The notes: generated from the sequence alone by a model not told the origin. A stretch of DNA of 18,803 bases from Prevotella sp. (GCA_017442765.1 JAFRZC010000146.1:1-18803); one strand, 5' to 3'. Shown: positions 7,974-14,931, counted from the stretch's first letter. Program-made: numbers and translations.

Positions 7974-8930
7974 TCAGAGTATTCTGACGCTCTTATGCAT
8001 ATTCTTACCTTTTTTGATCAGGTTGATGTCAATCTGATAACCCACGAACAATTCGTGGCTTCCGTTACCCGGACTGATGGCAGAGGTGTAAACCTCGTAG
8101 CTGTAGCCGAGGTTAATACCGTGGAACATTCCACCCAACAATACCGTCACCGAATTGGTGGGACTGTAAGCCACACCCGCATACATCTGTTTCTTGTCGT
8201 TGGTATAGACCAACCTCGTGGAGATGTCTCCGCGCCACGTCGTACCGTCGGAGCGGACGAGAAACGAGGGCTTTATGGTTAAGAACGGATTTCTGAGCCG
8301 AATATTGTATCCGCCCGTCAAATAATATGTCGGATCAATCTGCAACTCGTTCCGTTCACCCAGCTCAACCGTCGGAGCGGTAAGGTGCTGAGCGGAGATG
8401 CCCACATACCACAGCCCGCGCTGATAGTAGAGGCCTACGCCCAGATCGAGCGCGTTGCCATCGGCCTCCGAAGTGGGGAAAGCATTGTCGCTGCTGTCGT
8501 CAAGGTCGATCTTCGACGGGTCGATACTCTCTGAGAGCAGCCCCGCGCTCAGTCCCCAGGCCAGGCGCCCGCCGAAAAGCTTATGACGGAAAGCATACTG
8601 CAAACCCAGCTTCTGATGTGTGAACGCGCCTATCTTGTCGTTCATGAACTGTATGCCTGCGCCATGGTACTGGTTCAGAAAGAAGAACGGCATATCAGCA
8701 GCTAAATACATGGTCTGCGGATTATTCTCAAATCCGGCCATGGCCATGGCATAGCCTGCCGTGACGTTAATCTTCGAATCTTTTCCCACAGCAGCCGCGT
8801 TAAACGACGGCTCCATGTCGAAATAATGGCTGAACGACGGGTCGTACTGGGCACTTGCGCATACGGCCAAGAGCCACAAAAACACCGCCAATATGGTTCT
8901 TCTGCGACAAAACACGTCAATATAACGCAT
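7974..8930 (-). CDS. porP: PorP/SprF-family T9SS outer-membrane protein
   Basis: The product is 318 aa from the ATG at 8930, giving MRYIDVFCRRRTILAVFLWLLAVCASAQYDPSFSHYF. The open frame extends upstream, but the hydrophobic signal peptide followed by QYDPSFSHYFDMEPSFNAA is the family hallmark, so longer starts are rejected. Beta-strand segments such as NVTAGYAMAMAGFENNPQTM, MFHGINLGYSYEVYTSAI and GSHELFVGYQIDINL match PorP/SprF (TIGR03519), an outer-membrane barrel that precedes gldK in many T9SS loci and may help anchor or release cargo. It is the first gene of the operon; no perfect TAnnTTTG promoter was found directly upstream. Confidence 0.93.
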   Translation of the reverse strand: MRYIDVFCRRRTILAVFLWLLAVCASAQYDPSFSHYFDMEPSFNAAAVGKDSKINVTAGYAMAMAGFENNPQTMYLAADMPFFFLNQYHGAGIQFMNDKIGAFTHQKLGLQYAFRHKLFGGRLAWGLSAGLLSESIDPSKIDLDDSSDNAFPTSEADGNALDLGVGLYYQRGLWYVGISAQHLTAPTVELGERNELQIDPTYYLTGGYNIRLRNPFLTIKPSFLVRSDGTTWRGDISTRLVYTNDKKQMYAGVAYSPTNSVTVLLGGMFHGINLGYSYEVYTSAISPGNGSHELFVGYQIDINLIKKGKNMHKSVRIL

Positions 8931-9106
8931 TTTTCCACATTTTATTGTATCTGCAAACAAAATGTATCGCAGAAAAACAGAAAAATATAATCCCAAGTCT
9001 CCTTCACACTCGCAAAAAGCTTCCCACCCCACCCGGCCATTCCGAAAACAAGCACCCACGACATAAAACACAAGCTCTTGTAACACAAAAGACCGTCTTT
9101 CACAAA
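8931..9106. other. Start of the porP / thiamin-receptor divergent region
   Basis: No gene is seen here. The sequence should hold the promoter of the T9SS operon, but only imperfect boxes such as TACATTTTG (one T too many) near 8967 were found. A 13-nt palindrome AAAGACCGTCTTT is at 9088-9100; related sequences occur at 2079-2095 and 16451-16463. Confidence 0.45.
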
Positions 9107-9194
9107 GTAATATATATTATATTACCGAGTAATATATATTGTTTTACCAAGTAATATATATACTATTACCGAGTAATATATATTATATTACTTT
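9107..9194. repeat. Four tandem 22-nt palindromic units
   Basis: Copies begin at 9107, 9129, 9151 and 9173 with an exact 22-nt period. The first reads GTAATATATATTATATTAC followed by CGA. GTAATATA and TATATTAC are perfect reverse complements around TAT, so each unit is itself a palindrome. Spacers are CGA, CAA, CGA and TTT. Copies two and three differ only in the right half-site. The array is non-coding and lies between divergent transcription units. Confidence 0.85.
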
Positions 9195-9227
9195 ATGAGA
9201 GTTTAGCTTTCGCATCGCAAAAGACAA

Positions 9228-9294
9228 GAACCCGCACCGTCAGGCATATACTCTGGTTGAGGGACGCGGTGCGGCGCATTAAAACGTGGGGTTC
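9228..9294. other. Nested inverted repeats, possible structured RNA or attenuator
   Basis: GAACCC (9228-9233) can pair with GGGTTC (9289-9294), and CCGCACCG (9232-9239) with CGGTGCGG (9267-9274). The two stems share two bases, so they would form partly nested or alternative folds. An A9 run follows (9301-9309); on the minus strand this is a T-run preceding the structure. No known RNA family was recognised. Confidence 0.35.
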
Positions 9295-9335
9295 CTGCGT
9301 AAAAAAAAATATCGGCATTTTTCATCAGCTTTTTG

Positions 9336-9365
9336 TTGCCGGTTCAATTATTTATGCTAACTTTG
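9336..9365 (+). promoter_or_regulatory. Promoter of the thiamin uptake operon
   Basis: TTG (9336-9338) is followed after 19 nt by TAACTTTG (9358-9365), a perfect Bacteroidetes -33/-7 pair. The predicted start near 9371 lies just before the TPP aptamer. Confidence 0.75.
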
Positions 9366-9384
9366 CAGCGGTTTTCAAGGTGGA

Positions 9385-9466
9385 AGCCAAGGGGTGTCCT
9401 GCCTATGGCGGGGCTGAGATTATACCCTCTGACCTGATCCGGGTAATGCCGGCGTAGGAATTGTCT
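9385..9466 (+). promoter_or_regulatory. TPP riboswitch (THI element)
   Basis: The conserved blocks appear in order: GGGGTG (9391-9396), GGGCTGAGAT (9411-9420), ACCCTCTGACCTGATC, then GGGTAATGCCGGCGTAGGA. P1 can form between AGCCAA (9385-9390) and TTGTCT (9461-9466) with one mismatch. The stem CCTGCC/GGCGGG, closing the TAT loop, and the TCCGG/CCGG(A) arm are also present. Thiamin pyrophosphate binding normally represses the downstream genes. Its position upstream of a TonB-dependent receptor and PnuC-like permease identifies these as thiamin transport genes. Confidence 0.95.
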
Positions 9467-9472
9467 CAATCC

Positions 9473-9497
9473 CCTTATTTTATATATATAAATAAGG
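9473..9497 (+). promoter_or_regulatory. Expression-platform hairpin of the riboswitch
   Basis: CCTTATTT (9473-9480) and AAATAAGG (9490-9497) form a perfect 8-bp stem with a 9-nt AT loop. The AAGG at its 3' end lies 8 nt before the ATG at 9506, where a ribosome-binding site would be. CCCCTT (9471-9476), overlapping the 5' arm, is also complementary to AAGGGG inside the aptamer (9389-9394), allowing a two-state switch. Confidence 0.55.
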
Positions 9498-9505
9498 TAA
9501 AAACT

Positions 9506-11788
9506 ATGAAGAAAAAGTTGTTAGTTCTCATGGCCCTTGCACCTGCGGCTGCAATGGCCGCCGAACCCGTTGACACACTCCGTGCGCACGAGCTGCAAGA
9601 GGTGCAGGTGGTTTCAATCCGGGCTACGGCGAAGACCCCGCTGGCCTACAGCAACATGTCGCGCAGACAGATCGAGGCCGTCAACCACGGCAAGGACATT
9701 CCCTCGCTACTGACGATGCTCCCCTCGGTGACCACCTCGTCGGACGCGGGCATAGGCATCGGCTACACGGGGCTGCGCGTGCGCGGCACCGACCCCACGC
9801 GCATCAATGTGACGGCGAACGGCATCCCGCTGAACGACGGCGAGTCGGCACAGCTCTACTGGGTAAACCTGGGCGACTTGGCGGCAAGCATGCAGAGCAT
9901 ACAGCTGCAACGCGGCGCAGGCACCTCGACCAACGGCGCAGGAACCTTCGGCGCATCGCTCAACATGCTGACCGAGCGCATCGGCAGCGAGCCCTACGCC
10001 ATGCTCGACCTGGCCGCAGGCTCCTACGGAACGCACCGCGAGACACTTCGTTTCTCCACCGGTCTGCTCGGCAGTCACTGGGGCATGCAGGGGCGACTGT
10101 CGAACATCGGCAGCGACGGCTACATCAGCCGCGCATCGACCCTGCTCTACTCCTACTTCCTGCAAGCGGGCTACTTTGGCGAGAAGACCGCCGTGAAGTT
10201 CATCACCTTCAACGGCACGGAAAAAACCTATCACGCATGGGACTATGCCTCGCGGGCCGACATGGAACGCTATGGGCGCACCTATAATCCCAGCGGAGCC
10301 TACACCGACGCAGAGGGCAGCACGGCCTACTATAAGAACCAGACCGACAACTACCACCAGCAAAACTATCAGCTGCTGTGGAACCAGTGGCTCAGCCGCA
10401 ACCTGACCCTCAACGCCGCCCTGCACTATACACACGGCGACGGCTACTACGAGCAGTACAAGACCGGGCAGAAACTCTACAAGTACTGGCTGTCGGAGGG
10501 CAAAAAAGTCTATAGCGACCTCATCCGGCAGAAACGCATGGACAACGATTTCTACGGGGCTGTGGCATCGCTCAACTTCGACGACCACCGCGCATGGACG
10601 TTCAACGTGGGCGGAGCATGGAACCGCTACGTGGGCGACCACTTCGGCGAGGTCGTATGGGTGCGCACACCCGACGCGACCTTCCCCCCCGTCAACCCCA
10701 ACCAGCACTACTACGACAACACTGCTCGAAAAACCGACGGCAACCTCTACGCCAAGGCCACGTGGGACATGGGCGGCGGCATGAGCGGATACCTCGACCT
10801 GCAATACCGCCACGTGGGCTACAAGTCCGACGGCACGTCGCAGGAGTTCGAAGGCATAGGCCGGCAGCTGCCGCTCGTCTGGAACAAGAAATACGACTTC
10901 CTCAATCCAAAGGCGGGGCTCATCTACCGGCTCGACACCCATCACACCTTCTACATCTCGTCGGCCATCGCCCACAGGGAGCCCACACGCAACGATATGG
11001 AAGACATGCTGGCCGAATCGAATGCCGTTGACCCGAAGGCTGAACGCCTAAGAGACACAGAGCTGGGCTACAGGTATGAGAGCGAAAAATTCTCGTTCAA
11101 CGCCAACTTCTACCACATGGACTACGACAACCAGTTTGTGCTCACCGGCGCACAAGACTCCAACGGCGAGATGGTGGCCCGCAATATCAAGGACTCCTAT
11201 CGCATGGGACTGGAACTCGCGGCAGCATGGCGGCCAATCAAGGGATTTACCTGGGAGGCCAACGCCACGTGGAGCCGCAACCGCGCAAAAAATATGCACC
11301 TTACGGTTCTCGACACGGAGACGTGGGAGGAGTCAACCGTCAATGTGGGCAGCACCCATCTGGCCTACTCGCCCGACGTCATCGCCGCCAACACCCTCAC
11401 CTACGAATACCAAGGCTTCAAAGCCTCACTCATGTCGAAATACGTGGGCAAGCAATATATGACCAACTCAAATTTCAAGTCGTATATCGACGAAGACAAC
11501 GGCGGGCGCGTGGAGAGTGCCATGCTCGATGCCTTCTGCACCACCGACCTCGACCTGAACTACACGTTCCATCTGCGCCATGTGAAGCGGCTCACCGTCG
11601 GCTGCACCGTCTATAATCTGTTCAGCAGGAAATACGAGAGCAACGGCTCGTGCGGTCTGAACTTCAAGCGTGCCGACGACGGCTGCATCCAGGCGTTCAA
11701 CAATCACGAGCTGGGCTTCTGGACGTGGAGCACCTACTCCGCCCAAGCCCCCACCCACTTCCTCGCCTATCTGACAGTAGCACTATGA
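9506..11788 (+). CDS. TonB-dependent outer-membrane thiamin receptor
   Basis: The product is 760 aa from the ATG at 9506, with signal peptide MKKKLLVLMALAPAAAMAAE. An upstream TTG in frame at 9461 is rejected because it lies in the riboswitch. A TonB-box-like HELQEVQVVS (about residues 29-38) precedes the plug domain (for example IPSLLTMLPSVTTSSDAG and LRVRGTDPTRINVTANGIPL, QLQRGAGTSTNGAGTFGASL). The remainder is a 22-stranded barrel ending in THFLAYLTVAL. There is no N-terminal carboxypeptidase-D-like domain and no SusD neighbour, as expected for a vitamin receptor rather than a glycan one. TPP control indicates thiamin or a phosphorylated or precursor form as substrate; in Bacteroides such receptors are known as OMP-thi. 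Confidence 0.93.
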   Translation: MKKKLLVLMALAPAAAMAAEPVDTLRAHELQEVQVVSIRATAKTPLAYSNMSRRQIEAVNHGKDIPSLLTMLPSVTTSSDAGIGIGYTGLRVRGTDPTRINVTANGIPLNDGESAQLYWVNLGDLAASMQSIQLQRGAGTSTNGAGTFGASLNMLTERIGSEPYAMLDLAAGSYGTHRETLRFSTGLLGSHWGMQGRLSNIGSDGYISRASTLLYSYFLQAGYFGEKTAVKFITFNGTEKTYHAWDYASRADMERYGRTYNPSGAYTDAEGSTAYYKNQTDNYHQQNYQLLWNQWLSRNLTLNAALHYTHGDGYYEQYKTGQKLYKYWLSEGKKVYSDLIRQKRMDNDFYGAVASLNFDDHRAWTFNVGGAWNRYVGDHFGEVVWVRTPDATFPPVNPNQHYYDNTARKTDGNLYAKATWDMGGGMSGYLDLQYRHVGYKSDGTSQEFEGIGRQLPLVWNKKYDFLNPKAGLIYRLDTHHTFYISSAIAHREPTRNDMEDMLAESNAVDPKAERLRDTELGYRYESEKFSFNANFYHMDYDNQFVLTGAQDSNGEMVARNIKDSYRMGLELAAAWRPIKGFTWEANATWSRNRAKNMHLTVLDTETWEESTVNVGSTHLAYSPDVIAANTLTYEYQGFKASLMSKYVGKQYMTNSNFKSYIDEDNGGRVESAMLDAFCTTDLDLNYTFHLRHVKRLTVGCTVYNLFSRKYESNGSCGLNFKRADDGCIQAFNNHELGFWTWSTYSAQAPTHFLAYLTVAL

Positions 11789-11813
11789 CAATAATTCATA
11801 ATGCATTAACAAG

Positions 11814-12557
11814 ATGAATTATCTTGATCTTGTCACCGCTGTTCTCGGACTGGCCTATATCCTGTTTGAATATCGCGCCAGCCGATGGATGTGGGTAGTA
11901 GGCATCGCCATGCAACTGCTCGGCATCGCGCTCTACTATCAGAAGGGGCTTTATGCCGACTGCGCCATGGAGTTCTACTACCTTGCCATGAGCATCTACG
12001 GCCTGGTGAGGTGGACAAAAAGGGGAGAGAGGAGAGAGAAGAGCGAAGAGTGGAGAGCGAAGAGTGGAGAGAGGATTGTTTCTTTGTTCGAAAAACAGAA
12101 GATAAAGCATACCTCTCTCCCCTCTCCTCTCTCCACTCTCCACTCTTCTCTCTCCCCTCTCCCCTTTCTACTTTCCACAGCCATTCTGCTTTGGATTGTT
12201 ATCTGGTGGCTGCTCACCACGTTCACCGACTCAAGCGTGCCCGTGGCCGACAGCTTCACCACGTCCCTGAGCATCGTAGGTATCTGGATGCTCGCCCGGA
12301 AAATACTTGAGCAATGGTTCGTGTGGATTGCCGTCGATGTCGTCACCTCCGTCCTCTACTTCTACAAAGACATCCCCTTCAAGGCCTCGCTCTATGCCCT
12401 CTACGTCGTCATCGCCATCTTCGGCTACCGCAAATGGAAACGCGACATGAATAAAGAATATTCTGAAAAATCGGATGAAAAGTATGAAAGTTCTAAGAAA
12501 AATGTCGTATCTTTGCCGATGAATCTAAATTGTTACGACGATGAACAAAAGGTTTAA
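11814..12557 (+). CDS. pnuT: PnuT thiamin permease (PnuC family) with an in-frame repeat insert
   Basis: The product is 247 aa. The core has hydrophobic helices at roughly residues 5-70 (LDLVTAVLGLAYILFEYRAS, WMWVVGIAMQLLGIALYY, AMEFYYLAMSIYGLVRW) and 118-215 (LLSTAILLWIVIWWLL, SIVGIWMLARKILEQWFVW, ALYVVIAIFGYRKW). This is the PnuC/NMN-transporter fold, which moves vitamin precursors by facilitated diffusion and trapping. Context with the TPP riboswitch and thiamin receptor 25 nt upstream points to thiamin. Residues about 69-118 are a charged, Ser/Glu/Arg-rich insert encoded by an inverted repeat; without it the length (about 197 aa) matches the family. The C-terminal 35 residues are also hydrophilic and overlap the next gene by 17 nt. 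No thiamin pyrophosphokinase gene follows. Confidence 0.88.
   Translation: MNYLDLVTAVLGLAYILFEYRASRWMWVVGIAMQLLGIALYYQKGLYADCAMEFYYLAMSIYGLVRWTKRGERREKSEEWRAKSGERIVSLFEKQKIKHTSLPSPLSTLHSSLSPLPFLLSTAILLWIVIWWLLTTFTDSSVPVADSFTTSLSIVGIWMLARKILEQWFVWIAVDVVTSVLYFYKDIPFKASLYALYVVIAIFGYRKWKRDMNKEYSEKSDEKYESSKKNVVSLPMNLNCYDDEQKV
12018..12167. repeat. 150-nt near-perfect inverted repeat inside pnuT
   Basis: The left arm (12018-12074, 57 nt) is purine-only apart from a few bases and made of GGAGAGA/GAAGAGTGGAGAG units. The right arm (12112-12167, 56 nt) is its near-perfect reverse complement. The centre is 37 nt of unrelated sequence. The total of 150 nt is exactly 50 codons, so the reading frame is kept and no stop is introduced. 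Confidence 0.88.
12508..12515 (+). promoter_or_regulatory. -7 box for the small lipoprotein genes, inside pnuT
   Basis: TATCTTTG matches TAnnTTTG and lies 25 nt before the ATG at 12541. No good -33 TTG is present at the usual distance, so its strength is uncertain. It lies in the hydrophilic, probably dispensable tail of pnuT. Confidence 0.4.
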
Positions 12558-12714
12558 ACTTTCCTCGCGAATCTTAATTGCTTTGTTAGGCACGTTGGGA
12601 CTCATCTCCTGCAAGCAGACCAGTCGGCATCTCGTTGTTGAGCCAGAGCTCTACGGCGGTCCCGTAAAACCTTATACGGAACTAGCAGACTCGGCTATGG
12701 TTGAAAATTTGTAA
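12541..12714 (+). CDS. Very small lipoprotein with LYGGP motif (57 aa)
   Basis: From ATG 12541 the product is 57 aa. It starts MNKRFKLSSRILIALLGTLG and has the lipobox LISC (Cys24), so it should be lipid-anchored. The mature part is only 34 residues and contains EPELYGGPVKPY. It overlaps the end of pnuT by 17 nt in another frame and lies 29 nt upstream of a second lipoprotein with the same motif. A proper start, a clean lipobox and the paralogue argue that it is real despite its size. Function is unknown; small YG(G/P)P-containing lipoproteins are common in Bacteroidetes. Confidence 0.72.
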   Translation: MNKRFKLSSRILIALLGTLGLISCKQTSRHLVVEPELYGGPVKPYTELADSAMVENL

Positions 12715-12743
12715 ATCTATTTATAAAGATAAGAAGGTATCAA

Positions 12744-12962
12744 ATGAGCAAAGTATTTTCCCGTAGCTTGTTAGCTATTACAGGCGCATTCGGAATGATG
12801 CTGGGGCTATCATCGTGCAACCACATCATCCGCAGACCAACGCTCTATGGGGGGCCGCCGATGGAATACCGGACGATAGAGTCCGACTCTCTCGACAATG
12901 GGAGCGCAGAGAGCCTCTCACGAGCCATCAAGGAAAAAACCATCACATCACGAGAAGAGTAA
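12744..12962 (+). CDS. Very small lipoprotein with LYGGP motif, second copy (72 aa)
   Basis: The product is 72 aa: MSKVFSRSLLAITGAFGMML followed by the lipobox LSSC (Cys25). The mature segment has RPTLYGGPPMEY, matching PELYGGPVKPY of the preceding gene. A hydrophilic, acidic/polar tail (ESDSLDNGSAESLSRAIKEK) follows. It ends 9 nt before the dinB GTG start, so the three genes may be one transcript. No function can be assigned from sequence. Confidence 0.75.
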   Translation: MSKVFSRSLLAITGAFGMMLGLSSCNHIIRRPTLYGGPPMEYRTIESDSLDNGSAESLSRAIKEKTITSREE

Positions 12963-12971
12963 GTAAAAAAC

Positions 12972-14099
12972 GTGAGTGGCGAGAGATCTACACCCCGCAA
13001 GATCATCCATATCGACATGGATCAGTTCTTCGCGGCTGTGGAGCAACGCGACAATCCCGAACTACGCGGGAAACCTGTCGCCGTGGGCTACGACGGTCCA
13101 CGCGGCGTGGTCTCGACGGCCAGCTACGAGGCTCGTCGCTTCGGCGTGCACTCGGCACAGGCAATGATAACGGCAAAACGACTATGCCCACAACTTATCG
13201 TCGTCCCGGGAAACTATGAGAAATATAAAGAGGTATCAGCACAGATCCGCAATATTTTCCTCGACTACACCGACCTTGTCGAACCGCTTTCGCTCGACGA
13301 GGCTTTTCTTGATGTTACCACGAATAAGCGCGACATCAATCTGGCCGTCGATGTGGCACGCGAAATCAAGCAACGCATCTGCGAAGAGACCCGGCTCACC
13401 GCCTCAGCCGGCATCAGCTATTGCAAGTTTCTGGCAAAAGTGGCCTCCGACTGGCGCAAGCCCGACGGCCTCTGCACCATACATCCCAGTCGCGCACTCG
13501 ATTTTATCGCCCGACTCGACATAGAGCGTTTCTGGGGCGTAGGGCCGAAGACCGCCCTGCGAATGCACCAGTTGGGTATTCACAACGGCCACACACTGCG
13601 CCAGTACTCACGCGGCTACCTGACAAAACATTTCGGGAAGGCCGGAAACCTGTTCTACGACTTTTCCCGGGGTATCGACGAGCGCCCCGTCGTAGCCGAC
13701 TATGTGCGCAAGTCGGTAGGTTGCGAGCACACCTTCGCAAAGGATATTGTCCGTCGGTCAGACACCATCATCGAGCTTTACCACACCGTACTCGAGCTTA
13801 TCGACCGGCTGGCCCGCGCCAACTTCAATGGGCACACGCTTACGTTGAAGATAAAATTCCATGACTTTGCTCAGATTACCCGCAGCCATACCAGTGAGCA
13901 ACTGCTGCAAAGCAAGGGCGACATTCTGCCCATAGCTAAGCAGCTACTCAACGAAGCCACCGCCGAGCACGCCAACCGCCCCATACGCCTGCTCGGCCTC
14001 ACCGTCTCCAATCCCGGGGAGAAAGGGGCGGCCCGTCACGAAAAATGGATTGAGCTGGAGCTGGAGTTCAAGCCCTGGCCAATTGGAGAAACCGACTGA
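12972..14099 (+). CDS. dinB: DNA polymerase IV (Y-family translesion polymerase)
   Basis: The product is 375 aa from GTG 12972. The catalytic set is complete: HIDMDQFFAAVE (D15 and the steric-gate F20) and EPLSLDEAF (D109, E110). Also present are the finger segment SYEARRFGVHSAQAM and the helix-hairpin-helix region WGVGPKTALRMHQLGI. The C-terminal little-finger domain is present (from about residue 245) and the length is normal. Pol IV copies damaged DNA with low fidelity. The GTG is the only start that keeps the conserved HIDMD core with a short leader. A convergent hairpin follows the stop. No SOS box was recognised. Confidence 0.95.
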   Translation: MSGERSTPRKIIHIDMDQFFAAVEQRDNPELRGKPVAVGYDGPRGVVSTASYEARRFGVHSAQAMITAKRLCPQLIVVPGNYEKYKEVSAQIRNIFLDYTDLVEPLSLDEAFLDVTTNKRDINLAVDVAREIKQRICEETRLTASAGISYCKFLAKVASDWRKPDGLCTIHPSRALDFIARLDIERFWGVGPKTALRMHQLGIHNGHTLRQYSRGYLTKHFGKAGNLFYDFSRGIDERPVVADYVRKSVGCEHTFAKDIVRRSDTIIELYHTVLELIDRLARANFNGHTLTLKIKFHDFAQITRSHTSEQLLQSKGDILPIAKQLLNEATAEHANRPIRLLGLTVSNPGEKGAARHEKWIELELEFKPWPIGETD

Positions 14100-14137
14100 T
14101 ACCGACGAACCTTTGTCTTACAGGCAGAAACACACAA

Positions 14138-14170
14138 CATGGTTGGTATCCTAAGCAGAAACCAACCATG
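14138..14170. terminator. Hairpin between convergent dinB and DUF308 genes
   Basis: CATGGTTGGT (14138-14147) and ACCAACCATG (14161-14170) are perfect 10-bp reverse complements around a 13-nt loop. No clear T-run follows on either strand, so the call as a bidirectional terminator rests on position and stem only. Confidence 0.55.
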
Positions 14171-14197
14171 CGATTATGAATTTGTCAATTCTTTCAG

Positions 14198-14908
14198 TTA
14201 TTCCGGCAGGACAATAATCTCCTCCGCCGAAGTCGGACTTTCCTGAGCTGTCTCCTGTGGAATTTGGGCAAGCTCCTCCTGTGCTGCCGCTGCCCGGGCT
14301 GCCTCCTCCTCAGCCGCAGCAGCCTCCTCAGCCTTTCTCACTTGCCGCATGACAGCGGAAATTTTGATGCCGTTGATGAGTTCCACAACACCGTAAACCA
14401 TCATCGCCCAGCCAATTACAAAGAGCGGTGCGGCGGCAATCGTCTGTGGACGCACAACGGCCACGATGCCCAATATCAGCAGCAGCGAGGGCACCAGCCA
14501 CCAGAAGAAGCCGACCTTGCAATGCCTCAGGATGGAGGCCAGCCCGAAGAACTGACCGATGGCCCCGAGGATGAGCAGGGCAGCGAGCACATAGACAAGC
14601 CCGTTGGTGAACGTGTCGGGGATTAGCGCGAGTATAACGCCGAGAATAATGCTGCCCAAGCCCACTATGGGGAACATCGGCCGGCGGCCACCTGCCACCA
14701 AGCGGCCCTCCGCGTCATAAACCTCCACATCGGACGGCTGACGTCGCGCCGCAAAATAGGCGACAACCGAAATGACTCCCGAAAGGAAGAACAACACTCC
14801 GATGGCAATAGTCATCCACGTCACCATCTCACTGCGATACTTTACGAGCAACGCACCAACAACAATCGCACACAAGGCACGCACGATAAAACTTCCAAGA
14901 TGCTTCAT
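14198..14908 (-). CDS. DUF308/HdeD-like integral membrane protein
   Basis: The product is 236 aa from ATG 14908 (MKHLGSFIVRALCAIVVGAL). An upstream in-frame start at 14974 is rejected because it lies across the promoter and repeat. Six hydrophobic segments arranged in pairs are visible, for example MTIAIGVLFFLSGVISVVAY, LGSIILGVILALI, LVYVLAALLILGAIGQFFGL and APLFVIGWAMMVYGVVELI. This is the DUF308 pattern, related to E. coli HdeD, of uncertain biochemical function. The C-terminal 45 residues are an Ala/Glu-rich, soluble tail (EEAAAAEEEAARAAAAQEEL). It stands alone, convergent with dinB. Confidence 0.82.
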   Translation of the reverse strand: MKHLGSFIVRALCAIVVGALLVKYRSEMVTWMTIAIGVLFFLSGVISVVAYFAARRQPSDVEVYDAEGRLVAGGRRPMFPIVGLGSIILGVILALIPDTFTNGLVYVLAALLILGAIGQFFGLASILRHCKVGFFWWLVPSLLLILGIVAVVRPQTIAAAPLFVIGWAMMVYGVVELINGIKISAVMRQVRKAEEAAAAEEEAARAAAAQEELAQIPQETAQESPTSAEEIIVLPE

Positions 14909-14931
14909 AAACATAAAAATATTTTCCGCCA

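Noticed and set aside
6895..8037. 380-codon plus-strand open frame opposite gldK and porP
   Set aside because: Antisense shadow with unnatural Val/His/Leu composition and no recognisable domain.
8931..9086. 52-residue N-terminal extension of PorP
   Set aside because: The sequence lacks family similarity; the signal peptide and conserved QYDPSFSHYF fit the start at 8930.
9107..9194. Tandem repeats considered as a CRISPR array
   Set aside because: Units are contiguous with only 3-nt spacers, are AT palindromes, and no cas gene is present.
9257..9457. 66-codon plus-strand open frame upstream of the thiamin receptor
   Set aside because: It covers the promoter and the TPP aptamer, has no family features and is explained by the regulatory RNA.
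9461..9505. TTG start extending the TonB-dependent receptor by 15 residues
   Set aside because: It lies in the riboswitch P1 and would place MSQSPYFIYINKVKT before a normal signal peptide beginning at 9506.
9707..10975. 422-codon minus-strand open frame opposite the receptor
   Set aside because: It is Val/Ala/His/Arg-rich shadow coding of a GC-biased gene, with no domain and full overlap with a well-supported gene.
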